DNA of 64,000 nt from CAJXSD01 sp964633145 (lineage in GTDB: Bacteria; Pseudomonadota; Alphaproteobacteria; Rhodobacterales; Rhodobacteraceae): positions 1 to 64,000 of the forward strand of contig CAZWFE010000004.1 in assembly GCA_964633145.1 (NCBI GenBank). The letters are read 5' to 3'. Shown here in pieces: positions 53,721-63,207 of the stretch (its first letter is position 1; every line of letters begins with the position of its first letter). The notes under the pieces are model-generated. The model ran no database searches. It was not told where the DNA came from and saw nothing but the letters and a program-made list of their open reading frames with translations. The position numbers were made by a program, and so were the translations under genes.

Positions 53721-54758
53721 ATGGCTGATTTCCTAAATACAACGGGCGGAATGGCCCTGATTATCGTGGCACAGGTTTTAGCTGTGGTCGCATTCGTAAT
53801 GATTAGCCTGCTGTTTTTGGTCTATGGCGACCGCAAAGTTTGGGCTGCTGTCCAAATGCGCCGTGGACCAAACGTGGTGGGGGCCTTTGGTCTGCTACAG
53901 ACCGTTGCTGATGCCTTGAAATATATCGTGAAAGAAGTTGTCGTACCGGCGGGGGCTGACAAAACAGTCTTTATGTTGGCGCCGATGACATCGTTTGTTT
54001 TGGCAATGATCGCTTGGGCAGTTATTCCATTCAATGACAGCTGGGTATTGTCAGACATTAACGTGGCCATTTTGTATGTCTTTGCCGTTTCCTCGCTTGA
54101 GGTTTATGGCGTGATCATGGGCGGTTGGGCATCGAATTCGAAATACCCGTTTTTGGGATCGCTGCGCTCTGCTGCGCAAATGATTTCTTACGAAGTTTCG
54201 ATTGGCTTGATCATTATCGGCGTAATTATTTCCACAGGATCTATGAACTTTGGCGATATCGTTCGTGCGCAGGATGGGGATTACGGTTTCTTTAGCTGGT
54301 ATTGGTTGCCACATTTCCCAATGGTGTTTTTGTTCTTTATTTCGGCTTTGGCTGAAACGAACCGCCCACCGTTCGATTTGCCCGAGGCGGAATCTGAACT
54401 GGTGGCTGGATACCAAGTGGAATATTCATCCACCCCATTCTTGCTGTTCATGGCGGGGGAATACATCGCAATTTTCCTGATGTGTGCGCTGACATCACTG
54501 CTGTTTTTCGGCGGTTGGTTGTCACCAATTCCTGGCATCCCAGACGGGGCGTTGTGGATGGTCGGCAAAATGGCGTTCTTCTTCTTTATCTTTGCGATGG
54601 TTAAGGCGATTACACCACGCTATCGCTATGACCAGTTGATGCGATTGGGATGGAAAGTATTCTTGCCATTTTCATTGATCTGGGTCGTATTCGTGGCCTT
54701 TATGGCGAAATTTGAACTGTTCGGCGGCGCCTATGCCCGTTGGATGATCGGAGGGTAA
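53721..54758 (+). CDS. nuoH: NADH-quinone oxidoreductase subunit H
   Basis: 345 residues, eight membrane helices. Conserved RRGPNVVGAFGLLQTVADALKYIVKE and ETNRPPFDLPEAESELVAGY loops line the quinone entry. Membrane arm next to the peripheral arm. Confidence 0.98.
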   Translation: MADFLNTTGGMALIIVAQVLAVVAFVMISLLFLVYGDRKVWAAVQMRRGPNVVGAFGLLQTVADALKYIVKEVVVPAGADKTVFMLAPMTSFVLAMIAWAVIPFNDSWVLSDINVAILYVFAVSSLEVYGVIMGGWASNSKYPFLGSLRSAAQMISYEVSIGLIIIGVIISTGSMNFGDIVRAQDGDYGFFSWYWLPHFPMVFLFFISALAETNRPPFDLPEAESELVAGYQVEYSSTPFLLFMAGEYIAIFLMCALTSLLFFGGWLSPIPGIPDGALWMVGKMAFFFFIFAMVKAITPRYRYDQLMRLGWKVFLPFSLIWVVFVAFMAKFELFGGAYARWMIGG

Positions 54759-54759
54759 T

Positions 54760-55254
54760 ATGGCGCAGATCGATTACACACGTGCCGCCAAATATTTCCT
54801 GTTACAGGATTTCTGGGTCGGTATGAAATTGGGATTAAAGTATTTCTTTGCCCCCAAAGCTACGTTGAACTATCCCCATGAAAAGGGCCCAATCAGCCCA
54901 CGTTTTCGCGGTGAACATGCGCTGCGTCGCTATCCCAATGGCGAAGAACGCTGCATTGCCTGCAAGTTGTGCGAAGCGGTCTGTCCAGCCCAAGCGATCA
55001 CAATCGACGCCGAACCGCGTGAAGACGGCAGCCGCCGGACCACACGGTATGACATTGATATGACGAAATGTATCTACTGCGGCTTCTGCCAAGAGGCATG
55101 CCCTGTTGATGCGATTGTCGAAGGTCCGAATTTCGAATTTTCGACCGAAACCCGCGAAGAGCTGTTTTATAACAAAGAAAAGTTGTTAGAGAATGGCGAT
55201 CGCTGGGAATCGGAAATTGCCCGCAATTTGGAAATGGATGCACCCTACCGATGA
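54760..55254 (+). CDS. nuoI: NADH-quinone oxidoreductase subunit I
   Basis: 164 residues. Two [4Fe-4S] motifs: CIACKLCEAVCP and CIYCGFCQEACP (clusters N6a/N6b). TAATATGG junction, one base after nuoH. Ends in an ATGA overlap with the CMD-family gene. Confidence 0.98.
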   Translation: MAQIDYTRAAKYFLLQDFWVGMKLGLKYFFAPKATLNYPHEKGPISPRFRGEHALRRYPNGEERCIACKLCEAVCPAQAITIDAEPREDGSRRTTRYDIDMTKCIYCGFCQEACPVDAIVEGPNFEFSTETREELFYNKEKLLENGDRWESEIARNLEMDAPYR

Positions 55255-55658
55255 GCGACGCAAAAAACCCATTTCAGGATATGATTCAAGCGGCACAGGA
55301 TATGGTGAAATCCATTAATCCTGCGCTTGAAACATTTTCCCCCAAAGGTTTCGAAGCAATGTGGCCGACCATGCCCAAAGAGGTCATGGAAATGTATTTC
55401 GGCAATGCCTTTAACAAAGATGGGTTGGATGCAAAAACACGTCTTTTGCTGACCTTGGCGGGTTTGACCATCCAAGGTGCGCAAAATGATGCCGCCCTGC
55501 GTCAAACAGTGAAACACCTGTTAGAGGCTGGGGCACACAAACAAGAGATTATCGAAACAATCGGCCAAATGTCGATGTTTGCAGGTTTACCCGCTATGAC
55601 ACGGTCCATGCAGTTGGCCCAGGAAGTCATGGAAGACAAAGAGGAAAAAGACACATGA
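55251..55658 (+). CDS. Carboxymuconolactone decarboxylase (AhpD-like) family protein
   Basis: 135 residues, helical. LDAKTRLLLTLAGLTIQGAQ and LEAGAHKQEIIETIGQMSMFAGLPAM are the CMD repeat pattern, but the AhpD CxxC pair is absent (no cysteines at that helix). It is therefore not a typical disulfide peroxidase partner. It is coupled by ATGA on both sides between nuoI and nuoJ. Possibly a decarboxylase-like fold used structurally. Confidence 0.82.
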   Translation: MSDAKNPFQDMIQAAQDMVKSINPALETFSPKGFEAMWPTMPKEVMEMYFGNAFNKDGLDAKTRLLLTLAGLTIQGAQNDAALRQTVKHLLEAGAHKQEIIETIGQMSMFAGLPAMTRSMQLAQEVMEDKEEKDT

Positions 55659-56263
55659 GCGTTGTAACCTTTGCGTTCTATTTGTTCGCGCTGTGCACCA
55701 TTACTGGGGGCCTGTTTACGGTAATCAGCCGCAATCCGGTCCATTCTGTGCTGTGGTTGATTTTGGCCTTTTTGTCATCGGCCGGTTTGTTCGTCTTGCT
55801 GGGTGCAGAATTCGTCGCAATGTTGCTGGTCATTGTTTATGTCGGTGCGGTTGCGGTTTTGTTCTTGTTTGTGGTCATGATGCTTGATGTCGACTTTGCA
55901 GAGCTTAAGGCAGAAATGGCGCAATATATGCCGCTGGCACTGTTGATTGGTGTGGTGTTGTTGATGCAGCTGGCCATGGCCTTTGGCGCATGGGAATTTG
56001 CGGATACGGCGCAATCGGCGCGTGCGGCGATCACGCCTGCTGATGAACATAACACGGCTGCATTAGGATTGATTTTGTATGATCAGTATTTCCTATTGTT
56101 CCAACTGGCAGGATTGATTTTGCTGGTTGCGATGGTGGGTGCAATTGTTCTGACATTGCGTCACCGCAAAGATGTAAAACGTCAAAATATTTTGGCACAA
56201 ATGTATCGCGATCCAGCCAAAGCGATGGAATTGAAAGACGTAAAACCGGGGCAGGGGCTGTAA
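55655..56263 (+). CDS. nuoJ: NADH-quinone oxidoreductase subunit J
   Basis: 202 residues, five membrane helices. NPVHSVLWLILAFLSSAGLFVLLGAEF and YVGAVAVLFLFVVMMLD are typical. Antiporter-like membrane arm subunit. Confidence 0.96.
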   Translation: MSVVTFAFYLFALCTITGGLFTVISRNPVHSVLWLILAFLSSAGLFVLLGAEFVAMLLVIVYVGAVAVLFLFVVMMLDVDFAELKAEMAQYMPLALLIGVVLLMQLAMAFGAWEFADTAQSARAAITPADEHNTAALGLILYDQYFLLFQLAGLILLVAMVGAIVLTLRHRKDVKRQNILAQMYRDPAKAMELKDVKPGQGL

Positions 56264-56300
56264 GCCACCTATCGGATATAACACGGGAACCGAGGTTAAA

Positions 56301-56606
56301 ATGATTGGTTTAGAACACTACCTGACAGTCGCGGCAACGCTGTTTGTCATTGGTATCTTTGGGCTCTTCCTGAACCGGAAGAACGTCATCATCCTGCTGA
56401 TGTCGATTGAACTGATGTTGCTGGCAGTGAACATCAACTTGGTCGCATTTTCCAGTTATCTGGGCGACTTGGTGGGGCAGGTGTTCACGCTGTTCGTCTT
56501 GACCGTTGCTGCCGCCGAGGCCGCGATTGGTCTGGCGATTTTGGTCAGCTTCTTCCGGAACCGTGGTACGATTGCCGTCGAAGACGTCAACGTGATGAAG
56601 GGGTAA
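56301..56606 (+). CDS. nuoK: NADH-quinone oxidoreductase subunit K
   Basis: 101 residues, three membrane helices with the conserved glutamates in SIELMLLAVNINLVAFS and AAAEAAIGLAILVSFFR. 37 nt after nuoJ, the longest gap in the operon after the leader. Confidence 0.97.
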   Translation: MIGLEHYLTVAATLFVIGIFGLFLNRKNVIILLMSIELMLLAVNINLVAFSSYLGDLVGQVFTLFVLTVAAAEAAIGLAILVSFFRNRGTIAVEDVNVMKG

Positions 56607-56610
56607 AGAC

Positions 56611-58671
56611 ATGGAAAAGATCATCCTATTTGCCCCATTGGTTGGCGCAATTATTGGCGGCTTTGGTTGGCGCATTATCGGTGAACGGGGCGCACAGATC
56701 CTGACCACCAGCCTGTTGTTTTTGGCCGCCGCGCTTAGCTGGATTGTGTTTCTTGGGTTTGACGGCGAAACACAGCACATTCAGATCCTGCGCTGGATTG
56801 AATCGGGCGCTTTGTCCACCGATTGGTCGATCCGTTTGGACCGTATGACCGCCATTATGCTGATTGTTGTGACGTCGGTGTCGGCCTTGGTCCACCTCTA
56901 TAGCTTTGGCTATATGGCGCATGACGACAATTGGACCCATGATGAAAGCTATCGCGCCCGATTTTTCGCGTATCTGTCATTCTTTACATTTGCCATGTTG
57001 ATGTTGGTGACATCCGACAATTTGGTTCAAATGTTTTTCGGATGGGAAGGCGTGGGCGTTGCATCCTATCTGTTGATTGGGTTTTACTATAAAAAACCAT
57101 CTGCAAACGCCGCGGCGATCAAAGCGTTCGTTGTCAACCGCGTGGGTGATTTCGGCTTTGCCTTGGGGATTTTTGGTCTGTTCTATCTGACGGGCAGCGT
57201 CAAATTTGATGATATCTTTGCCTATGCACCGAAACTGGCGGATATGCAGCTGCATTTCCTATGGACGGAATGGAACGCTGCGAACCTGTTGGCATTTTTG
57301 CTGTTCGTGGGTGCGATGGGTAAATCAGCCCAGTTGATCCTGCACACATGGTTGCCTGACGCGATGGAGGGTCCGACACCGGTATCGGCGTTGATCCACG
57401 CCGCAACCATGGTGACTGCGGGGGTATTTTTGGTCAGCCGTATGTCGCCCCTGATGGAATATGCGCCAGAGGCGATGGCCTTTGTCACGTTCTTGGGCGC
57501 AACAACGGCGTTTTTTGCGGCCACCGTTGGGTTGGTGCAAAACGATATCAAACGTGTGATTGCCTATTCGACCTGTTCGCAGCTGGGCTATATGTTTGTC
57601 GCAGCCGGTGTTGGTGTGTATTCCGTGGCCATGTTCCACCTGTTTACACACGCATTTTTCAAGGCGATGTTGTTCCTTGGTGCAGGGTCTGTGATCCATG
57701 CGATGCACCATGAACAGGATATGCGAAATTACGGCGGTCTGCGCCATAAAATCCCCTATACCTATTGGGCGATGATGATTGGCACCTTGGCCATTACAGG
57801 TGTTGGTATTCCGCTGACACATTTCGGTTTCGCCGGTTTCTTGTCCAAAGACGCCGTGATCGAAAGCGCATGGGCAGGCACCGCAGGTGGTTATGCGTTC
57901 TGGATGTTGGTGATCGCCGCGCTGTTTACATCATTTTACAGCTGGCGTTTGATTTTCCTGACCTTCTACGGCGCACCGCGTGGCGACAAACATACGCATG
58001 AACATGCGCATGAAAGCCCAATGGTTATGTTGATCCCCTTGGGTGTATTGGGTTTGGGCGCAGTATTTTCAGGGATGATCTGGTTCAACAGCTTCTTTGG
58101 GGATCATGACAGCGTAAACAAATTCTTTGGGATCCCCACCCATGCCGAGGCTGTGGCCGAAGGGCATGGAACGGATACAGCATCGCATGGCGACGATCAT
58201 GCCGCCATTGGCGTTGCCCCAAAGGGCGCGATTTTCATGCACCCCGACAACCACGTTATGGATGATGCGCACCACGCCCCTAAATGGGTCAAAGTCAGCC
58301 CGTTCATTGCAATGGTAATCGGGTTTGTCATGGCGCTTTGGTTCTATATCTGGAATCCGGAAATGCCCAAGAAATTGGCGGAAACGCAGCGGCCATTGTA
58401 TCTGTTTTTGTTGAACAAATGGTATTTCGACGAAATCTATGATGCGATATTTGTCAAACCTGCAATGGCGCTGGGACGGTTTTTATGGAAACGCGGCGAT
58501 ACACAAACCATTGACGGTTCCATTAACGGAATTGCAATGGGCATCGTTCCGTTCCTGACACGTTTGGCCGGCCGTGCGCAGTCTGGCTATATCTTTACCT
58601 ATGCCTTTGCCATGGTCATTGGCATTGTCGTTCTAATCACTTGGATGAGCTTCAGCGGAGGAGCACACTGA
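56611..58671 (+). CDS. nuoL: NADH-quinone oxidoreductase subunit L
   Basis: 686 residues. Mrp-type antiporter core (GWEGVGVASYLLIGFYY, TWLPDAMEGPTPVSALIHAATMVTAGVFL) and the long lateral helix toward the C-terminus. A histidine-rich loop near residues 455-465 (HTHEHAHE) and another near 520-530 are notable. Distal proton channel of complex I. Confidence 0.98.
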   Translation: MEKIILFAPLVGAIIGGFGWRIIGERGAQILTTSLLFLAAALSWIVFLGFDGETQHIQILRWIESGALSTDWSIRLDRMTAIMLIVVTSVSALVHLYSFGYMAHDDNWTHDESYRARFFAYLSFFTFAMLMLVTSDNLVQMFFGWEGVGVASYLLIGFYYKKPSANAAAIKAFVVNRVGDFGFALGIFGLFYLTGSVKFDDIFAYAPKLADMQLHFLWTEWNAANLLAFLLFVGAMGKSAQLILHTWLPDAMEGPTPVSALIHAATMVTAGVFLVSRMSPLMEYAPEAMAFVTFLGATTAFFAATVGLVQNDIKRVIAYSTCSQLGYMFVAAGVGVYSVAMFHLFTHAFFKAMLFLGAGSVIHAMHHEQDMRNYGGLRHKIPYTYWAMMIGTLAITGVGIPLTHFGFAGFLSKDAVIESAWAGTAGGYAFWMLVIAALFTSFYSWRLIFLTFYGAPRGDKHTHEHAHESPMVMLIPLGVLGLGAVFSGMIWFNSFFGDHDSVNKFFGIPTHAEAVAEGHGTDTASHGDDHAAIGVAPKGAIFMHPDNHVMDDAHHAPKWVKVSPFIAMVIGFVMALWFYIWNPEMPKKLAETQRPLYLFLLNKWYFDEIYDAIFVKPAMALGRFLWKRGDTQTIDGSINGIAMGIVPFLTRLAGRAQSGYIFTYAFAMVIGIVVLITWMSFSGGAH

Positions 58672-58672
58672 T

Positions 58673-60223
58673 ATGGATAACCATCTTCTTTCCATTGTCA
58701 CATTTGTGCCTGCTCTGGCTGCGCTGATCTTGATGGTTTTGGCGCGTGGTCAGGACGCGGCTGCTGATTTGGTCGCAAAACGGTTTGCATTGATTGCAAC
58801 CAGTGCAACATTTTTGCTGTCTTTGTTTATCTTGGCGCAATTCGATTCCCAAAATACAGGGTTCCAGATGGTCGAAACGGCGGACTGGATCCTTGGGTTG
58901 CAATATAAAATGGGTGTAGACGGCATCAGCGTTTTGTTTGTGCTGCTCACAACATTCATGATGCCTTTGGTCATTTATGCGTCTTGGGATGTGTCGCACC
59001 GTGTCAAAGAATATATGATCGCCTTCCTTGTGCTTGAAACGCTGATATTGGGCGTGTTCATGGCCTTGGATCTGTTCTTGTTCTATCTGTTCTTTGAAGC
59101 AGGTTTGATCCCGATGTTCCTGATTATTGGGATCTGGGGCGGCAAGAACAGAATCTATGCGTCGTTCAAATTCTTCTTGTACACACTGCTTGGGTCCGTT
59201 TTGATGCTGATTGCGATGATTACGATGTATTTCATTGCACAGACATCCGACATTCCGACATTGATGACGACAAATTTCGCATCAGATTCCTTTGAGGTCT
59301 TGGGGATCCATGTGGTCGGCGGATTGCAGACACTGTTGTTCTTGGCGTTTTTTGCAAGTTTTGCTGTAAAAATGCCAATGTGGCCCGTCCATACCTGGCT
59401 GCCCGATGCGCACGTTCAGGCGCCAACGGCGGGGTCAGTGGTTCTGGCTGCGATCCTGTTGAAAATGGGCGGCTATGGTTTCTTGCGCTTTAGCCTGCCG
59501 ATGTTCCCTGTTGGCTCGGCTGTTATGGCGGATCTGGTGTTCTGGATGTCGGCGATTGCGATTGTTTACACATCCTTGGTCGCCTTGGTCCAAGAGGACA
59601 TGAAAAAACTGATCGCCTATTCATCGGTTGCGCATATGGGCTATGTGACAATGGGTATCTTTGCTGCAAACCAGCAAGGTATCGATGGTGCAATTTTCCA
59701 AATGCTAAGCCACGGCTTTATTTCCGGCGCTTTGTTTTTGTGTGTGGGTGTGATTTACGATCGCATGCATACCCGTGAAATCGATGCCTATGGCGGATTG
59801 GTCAATCGTATGCCAGCCTATGCGATGATTTTCATGTTCTTTACCATGGCAAACGTCGGACTTCCTGGGACGTCTGGGTTTATTGGTGAATTTTTGACCC
59901 TGATGGGGATTTTCCAAGTCAACACATGGGTTGCGGCATTTGCGACATCTGGCGTTATCTTGTCCGCGGCCTATGCGCTATGGTTGTATCGCCGTGTGGT
60001 CATGGGGGATTTGATCAAGGAATCCTTGCGTTCGATCACAGATATGACAGGCCGCGAACGTGCAATATTTGCACCTTTGGTGGCGATGACACTGATCCTT
60101 GGGATCTATCCTGCACTTGCCTTAGATATCATTGGCCCATCCGTAGAAGCGTTGGTCCAAAACTATAACACCGCCCTTGCGGCTGCTGACATCCTGCCAG
60201 CAGCTCAGGCTGCAGCACATTAA
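58673..60223 (+). CDS. nuoM: NADH-quinone oxidoreductase subunit M
   Basis: 516 residues, about 14 helices. FFEAGLIPMFLIIGIWGG, TWLPDAHVQAPTAGSVVLAAILLKMGGYG and the KKLIAYSSVAHMGYV region mark this antiporter-like subunit. Ends in an alanine-rich tail. Confidence 0.98.
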   Translation: MDNHLLSIVTFVPALAALILMVLARGQDAAADLVAKRFALIATSATFLLSLFILAQFDSQNTGFQMVETADWILGLQYKMGVDGISVLFVLLTTFMMPLVIYASWDVSHRVKEYMIAFLVLETLILGVFMALDLFLFYLFFEAGLIPMFLIIGIWGGKNRIYASFKFFLYTLLGSVLMLIAMITMYFIAQTSDIPTLMTTNFASDSFEVLGIHVVGGLQTLLFLAFFASFAVKMPMWPVHTWLPDAHVQAPTAGSVVLAAILLKMGGYGFLRFSLPMFPVGSAVMADLVFWMSAIAIVYTSLVALVQEDMKKLIAYSSVAHMGYVTMGIFAANQQGIDGAIFQMLSHGFISGALFLCVGVIYDRMHTREIDAYGGLVNRMPAYAMIFMFFTMANVGLPGTSGFIGEFLTLMGIFQVNTWVAAFATSGVILSAAYALWLYRRVVMGDLIKESLRSITDMTGRERAIFAPLVAMTLILGIYPALALDIIGPSVEALVQNYNTALAAADILPAAQAAAH

Positions 60224-60238
60224 CGGGAGACTGGGACA

Positions 60239-61678
60239 ATGGTCCAAGCCGATTTGAATATTATTCTGCCGGAAATCGTTATTTCAGTTTACGCAATGGT
60301 TGCCTTGTTGGTGGCAGTGTATACCCGCCAAGATAAGTTGGCCCCAATCTTGACGTGGGTCACCGCGGGCCTGTTTTTGGTGGTTGGTCTTTGGGTGTCT
60401 GGAATAACAGGAAACACGACTGCCTTTAACGGAATGTTTGTAAACGACGGTTTTGCACGTTTTGCCAAGGTTACAATTTTGCTATCCGCCGCCGCTGTCT
60501 TGATCATGTCACAAGAATACATGACGCGCCGTGGATTGTTGAAATTCGAATATCCCATTTTGATTGCATTGGCAGCTGTCGGAATGATGATGATGGTGTC
60601 TGCGGGCAACTTGATGTCATTGTACATGGGATTGGAACTGCAGTCTTTGGCACTATACGTGGTCGCGTCGTTCCGTCGTGACAGCGTCAAGTCGACCGAA
60701 GCAGGGATGAAGTATTTTGTCCTTGGTGCGCTGTCATCTGGTTTGCTGTTATATGGTGCGTCCTTGGTTTACGGTTTCTCTGGAACCACAGATTTTGCAG
60801 GCATCGCAGCCGCCGCGCATGATGGCGGATCGATTGGAATGTTGATCGGTTTGGTATTGGTCGTTTCTGGCCTGGCATTCAAAGTGTCGGCCGTGCCGTT
60901 CCACATGTGGACACCTGACGTCTACGAAGGATCGCCCACACCTGTCACAGCATTCTTTGCGACAGCACCGAAAGTGGCGGCAATGGCATTGTTTGCCCGT
61001 GTCGTGCATGACGCATTCGGCAGTGTCACAGCACAATGGCAACAGGTCGTGATTTTGCTGTCGGTCTTGTCTATGTTCTTGGGCGCCTTTGCTGCGATTG
61101 GACAAACGGATATCAAACGATTGATGGCGTATTCGTCCATTGCGCATATGGGGTATGCGTTGATGGGATTGGCATCTGGCACTATGTTTGGTGTCCAAGC
61201 AATGCTGTTGTATATGGCGATCTATGTGACAATGAACATTGGTACCTTTGCCTTTATCCTAAGCATGGAAAAGGACGGGCAGCCCGTGACCTCAATTTCG
61301 GCGTTTAATATGTTGTCACGCACCGCACCGGCCAAAGCGATTGCAATGCTGGTTTTGCTTGTCAGCCTTGCGGGACTACCACCTGCCGTTGGCTTCTTTG
61401 GTAAGCTTAAAGTATTGCAAGCTGCATTAGATGCTGACTTGGCTTGGCTTGCGATTGCGGGTGTCATTGCTTCGGTGATTGGTGCGTACTACTATCTGCG
61501 TATTGTATTTTTGATGTTTTTTGGTCAGTCCCAAGAGGACGCATTGGATCATCGCAGTACGCCCGTTTTGACCACGATGCTAATGGCGACGGCCGTTATT
61601 ATGATTGCTGGTATTGCCGTGAAACTGTTTGGTGTCGATAATGCCGCGATGGCGGCGGCAGCAACACTTGTCCAATAA
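60239..61678 (+). CDS. nuoN: NADH-quinone oxidoreductase subunit N
   Basis: 479 residues, antiporter-like fold. LGLELQSLALYVVASF, WTPDVYEGSPTPVTAFFAT and KRLMAYSSIAHMGYALMG. Last complex I gene; its end overlaps the putative birA start. Confidence 0.98.
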   Translation: MVQADLNIILPEIVISVYAMVALLVAVYTRQDKLAPILTWVTAGLFLVVGLWVSGITGNTTAFNGMFVNDGFARFAKVTILLSAAAVLIMSQEYMTRRGLLKFEYPILIALAAVGMMMMVSAGNLMSLYMGLELQSLALYVVASFRRDSVKSTEAGMKYFVLGALSSGLLLYGASLVYGFSGTTDFAGIAAAAHDGGSIGMLIGLVLVVSGLAFKVSAVPFHMWTPDVYEGSPTPVTAFFATAPKVAAMALFARVVHDAFGSVTAQWQQVVILLSVLSMFLGAFAAIGQTDIKRLMAYSSIAHMGYALMGLASGTMFGVQAMLLYMAIYVTMNIGTFAFILSMEKDGQPVTSISAFNMLSRTAPAKAIAMLVLLVSLAGLPPAVGFFGKLKVLQAALDADLAWLAIAGVIASVIGAYYYLRIVFLMFFGQSQEDALDHRSTPVLTTMLMATAVIMIAGIAVKLFGVDNAAMAAAATLVQ

Positions 61679-62447
61679 ATTTCCACAGACCTATGATCGG
61701 CGGGTGCTGCCTCAAGTGGACAGCACCAACGCCGAAGCTGGTCGTATCATAGGTTCAATCACACGACCCACCTGGATTTTAGGTCTGCGTCAAACACAGG
61801 GGCGGGGCCGTCGTGGCCGCCCGTGGTCAGACCCTGACGGGAATTTTGCCGCAACTTTGGTATTGATACCCGATCAGCCGGCGCATCAATTGGCCCTACG
61901 GTCGTTTGTCGCATCGTTGGCGTTATATGATGCGCTGACGCTGTTAACGCGTCGGTCCGATGTGTTTACATTGAAATGGCCAAATGATGTTTTGCTAAAT
62001 GGGTCTAAGTTGGCTGGTATTTTGCTGGAAACCTTGCCACGCAACGGGCAATCCCCAGGGTTAGCAATTGGCATCGGGGTGAATTTGTTAAACACACCTG
62101 CGACCGACCGATTGGAACCACAGGCATTGCGGCCTGTTTCCGTTCTGTCTGAATTGGGCATGACCCTTTCGCCACAAGATTTTCTTGATGCTTTGGCAAC
62201 AAGCTACGCATATTTTGAAACCCAATTTGTAACCCATGGATTTTCTGCGATACGCGATGCATGGTTGGCGCGTGCAGCACGTTTGGGTGAACAAATTACG
62301 GCAAAAACTGTTAAGCAGACAATCACCGGTCGCTTTGATACCATTGATTTGGACGGGCAATTGGTTTTACACAATGCACAAGGGCGGCACGTCATTGCTG
62401 CTGCGGATGTATTTTTTAAGGACGACACTGATGCTGTTGGCAATTGA
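61668..62447 (+). CDS. birA: Biotin-[acetyl-CoA-carboxylase] ligase, no DNA-binding domain
   Basis: 259 residues from TTG 61668, giving MSNKFPQTYDRRVLPQVDSTN. TTG overlaps nuoN by 11 bases; ATG 61641 is the other candidate, with a N-terminus that does not resemble the family. Catalytic motifs: GRGRRGRPWSDPDGNFAATL (biotinyl-AMP loop), LKWPNDVLLNGSKLAGILLE and GIGVNL. Class I ligase without the helix-turn-helix of E. coli BirA. Would biotinylate MccA and the acetyl-CoA carboxylase BCCP. Start uncertain. Confidence 0.9.
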   Translation: MSNKFPQTYDRRVLPQVDSTNAEAGRIIGSITRPTWILGLRQTQGRGRRGRPWSDPDGNFAATLVLIPDQPAHQLALRSFVASLALYDALTLLTRRSDVFTLKWPNDVLLNGSKLAGILLETLPRNGQSPGLAIGIGVNLLNTPATDRLEPQALRPVSVLSELGMTLSPQDFLDALATSYAYFETQFVTHGFSAIRDAWLARAARLGEQITAKTVKQTITGRFDTIDLDGQLVLHNAQGRHVIAAADVFFKDDTDAVGN

Positions 62448-63204
62448 TTGTGGGAACACAAACACAGTTTTTTCGATCTGGGACGGACAGGAATTTATTG
62501 CGACCTGGCGTACGGCGACGGAACATCAACGCACGGCGGATCAATATTTTGTCTGGCTTAGCACGCTGATGTCATTGAACAAGATATCTGCGCAGATCAC
62601 GGATGTTGTGATTTCATCGACGGTTCCACGGGTTGTGTTTAACTTGCGCGTTCTTGCAGATCGATATTTTGGCACGCGCCCCTTGGTGGTGGGCAAACCT
62701 GATTGTTTGCTGCCCTGTGATGTTCGCGTCGACGATGGCACGTCAGTGGGGCCAGATCGCTTGGTAAATACGGTATCAGGTTTTGATTTATTCGGCGGCA
62801 ATTTGGTTGTCGTTGACTTTGGCACGGCGACGACATTTGACGTGGTTGATCAAGATGGCGCCTATATTGGCGGCGTTATTGCCCCTGGTGTGAATTTGTC
62901 ATTATCTGCCCTACATCAGGCCGCGGCCGCGTTGCCGCACGTTGATATCGGCAAACCCCTAAACGTAATTGGTACGAATACTGTCGCCTGTATGCAATCA
63001 GGTGTGTTTTGGGGCTATATCGGCTTGATTAAAGAGATATGCACCCGTATCAAGGCAGAACACGATAAACCGATGCGCGTGATTGCAACTGGGGGATTGG
63101 CCCCATTGTTTGACGCGGCTGATAACGTATTTGACGCCTATCAGGATGACCTGACCATGCATGGATTGCGTTTGATCCATGATTATAACAAATTGAACGG
63201 ATAA
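62431..63204 (+). CDS. coaX: Type III pantothenate kinase
   Basis: 257 residues from ATG 62431. MLLAIDCGNTNT phosphate-binding loop, DRLVNTVSGFD and DFGTATTFDVV are characteristic of CoaX, with no ATP-binding P-loop of the type I enzyme. First step of coenzyme A biosynthesis. Overlaps birA by 17 bases. Confidence 0.96.
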   Translation: MLLAIDCGNTNTVFSIWDGQEFIATWRTATEHQRTADQYFVWLSTLMSLNKISAQITDVVISSTVPRVVFNLRVLADRYFGTRPLVVGKPDCLLPCDVRVDDGTSVGPDRLVNTVSGFDLFGGNLVVVDFGTATTFDVVDQDGAYIGGVIAPGVNLSLSALHQAAAALPHVDIGKPLNVIGTNTVACMQSGVFWGYIGLIKEICTRIKAEHDKPMRVIATGGLAPLFDAADNVFDAYQDDLTMHGLRLIHDYNKLNG

Positions 63205-63207
63205 AGA

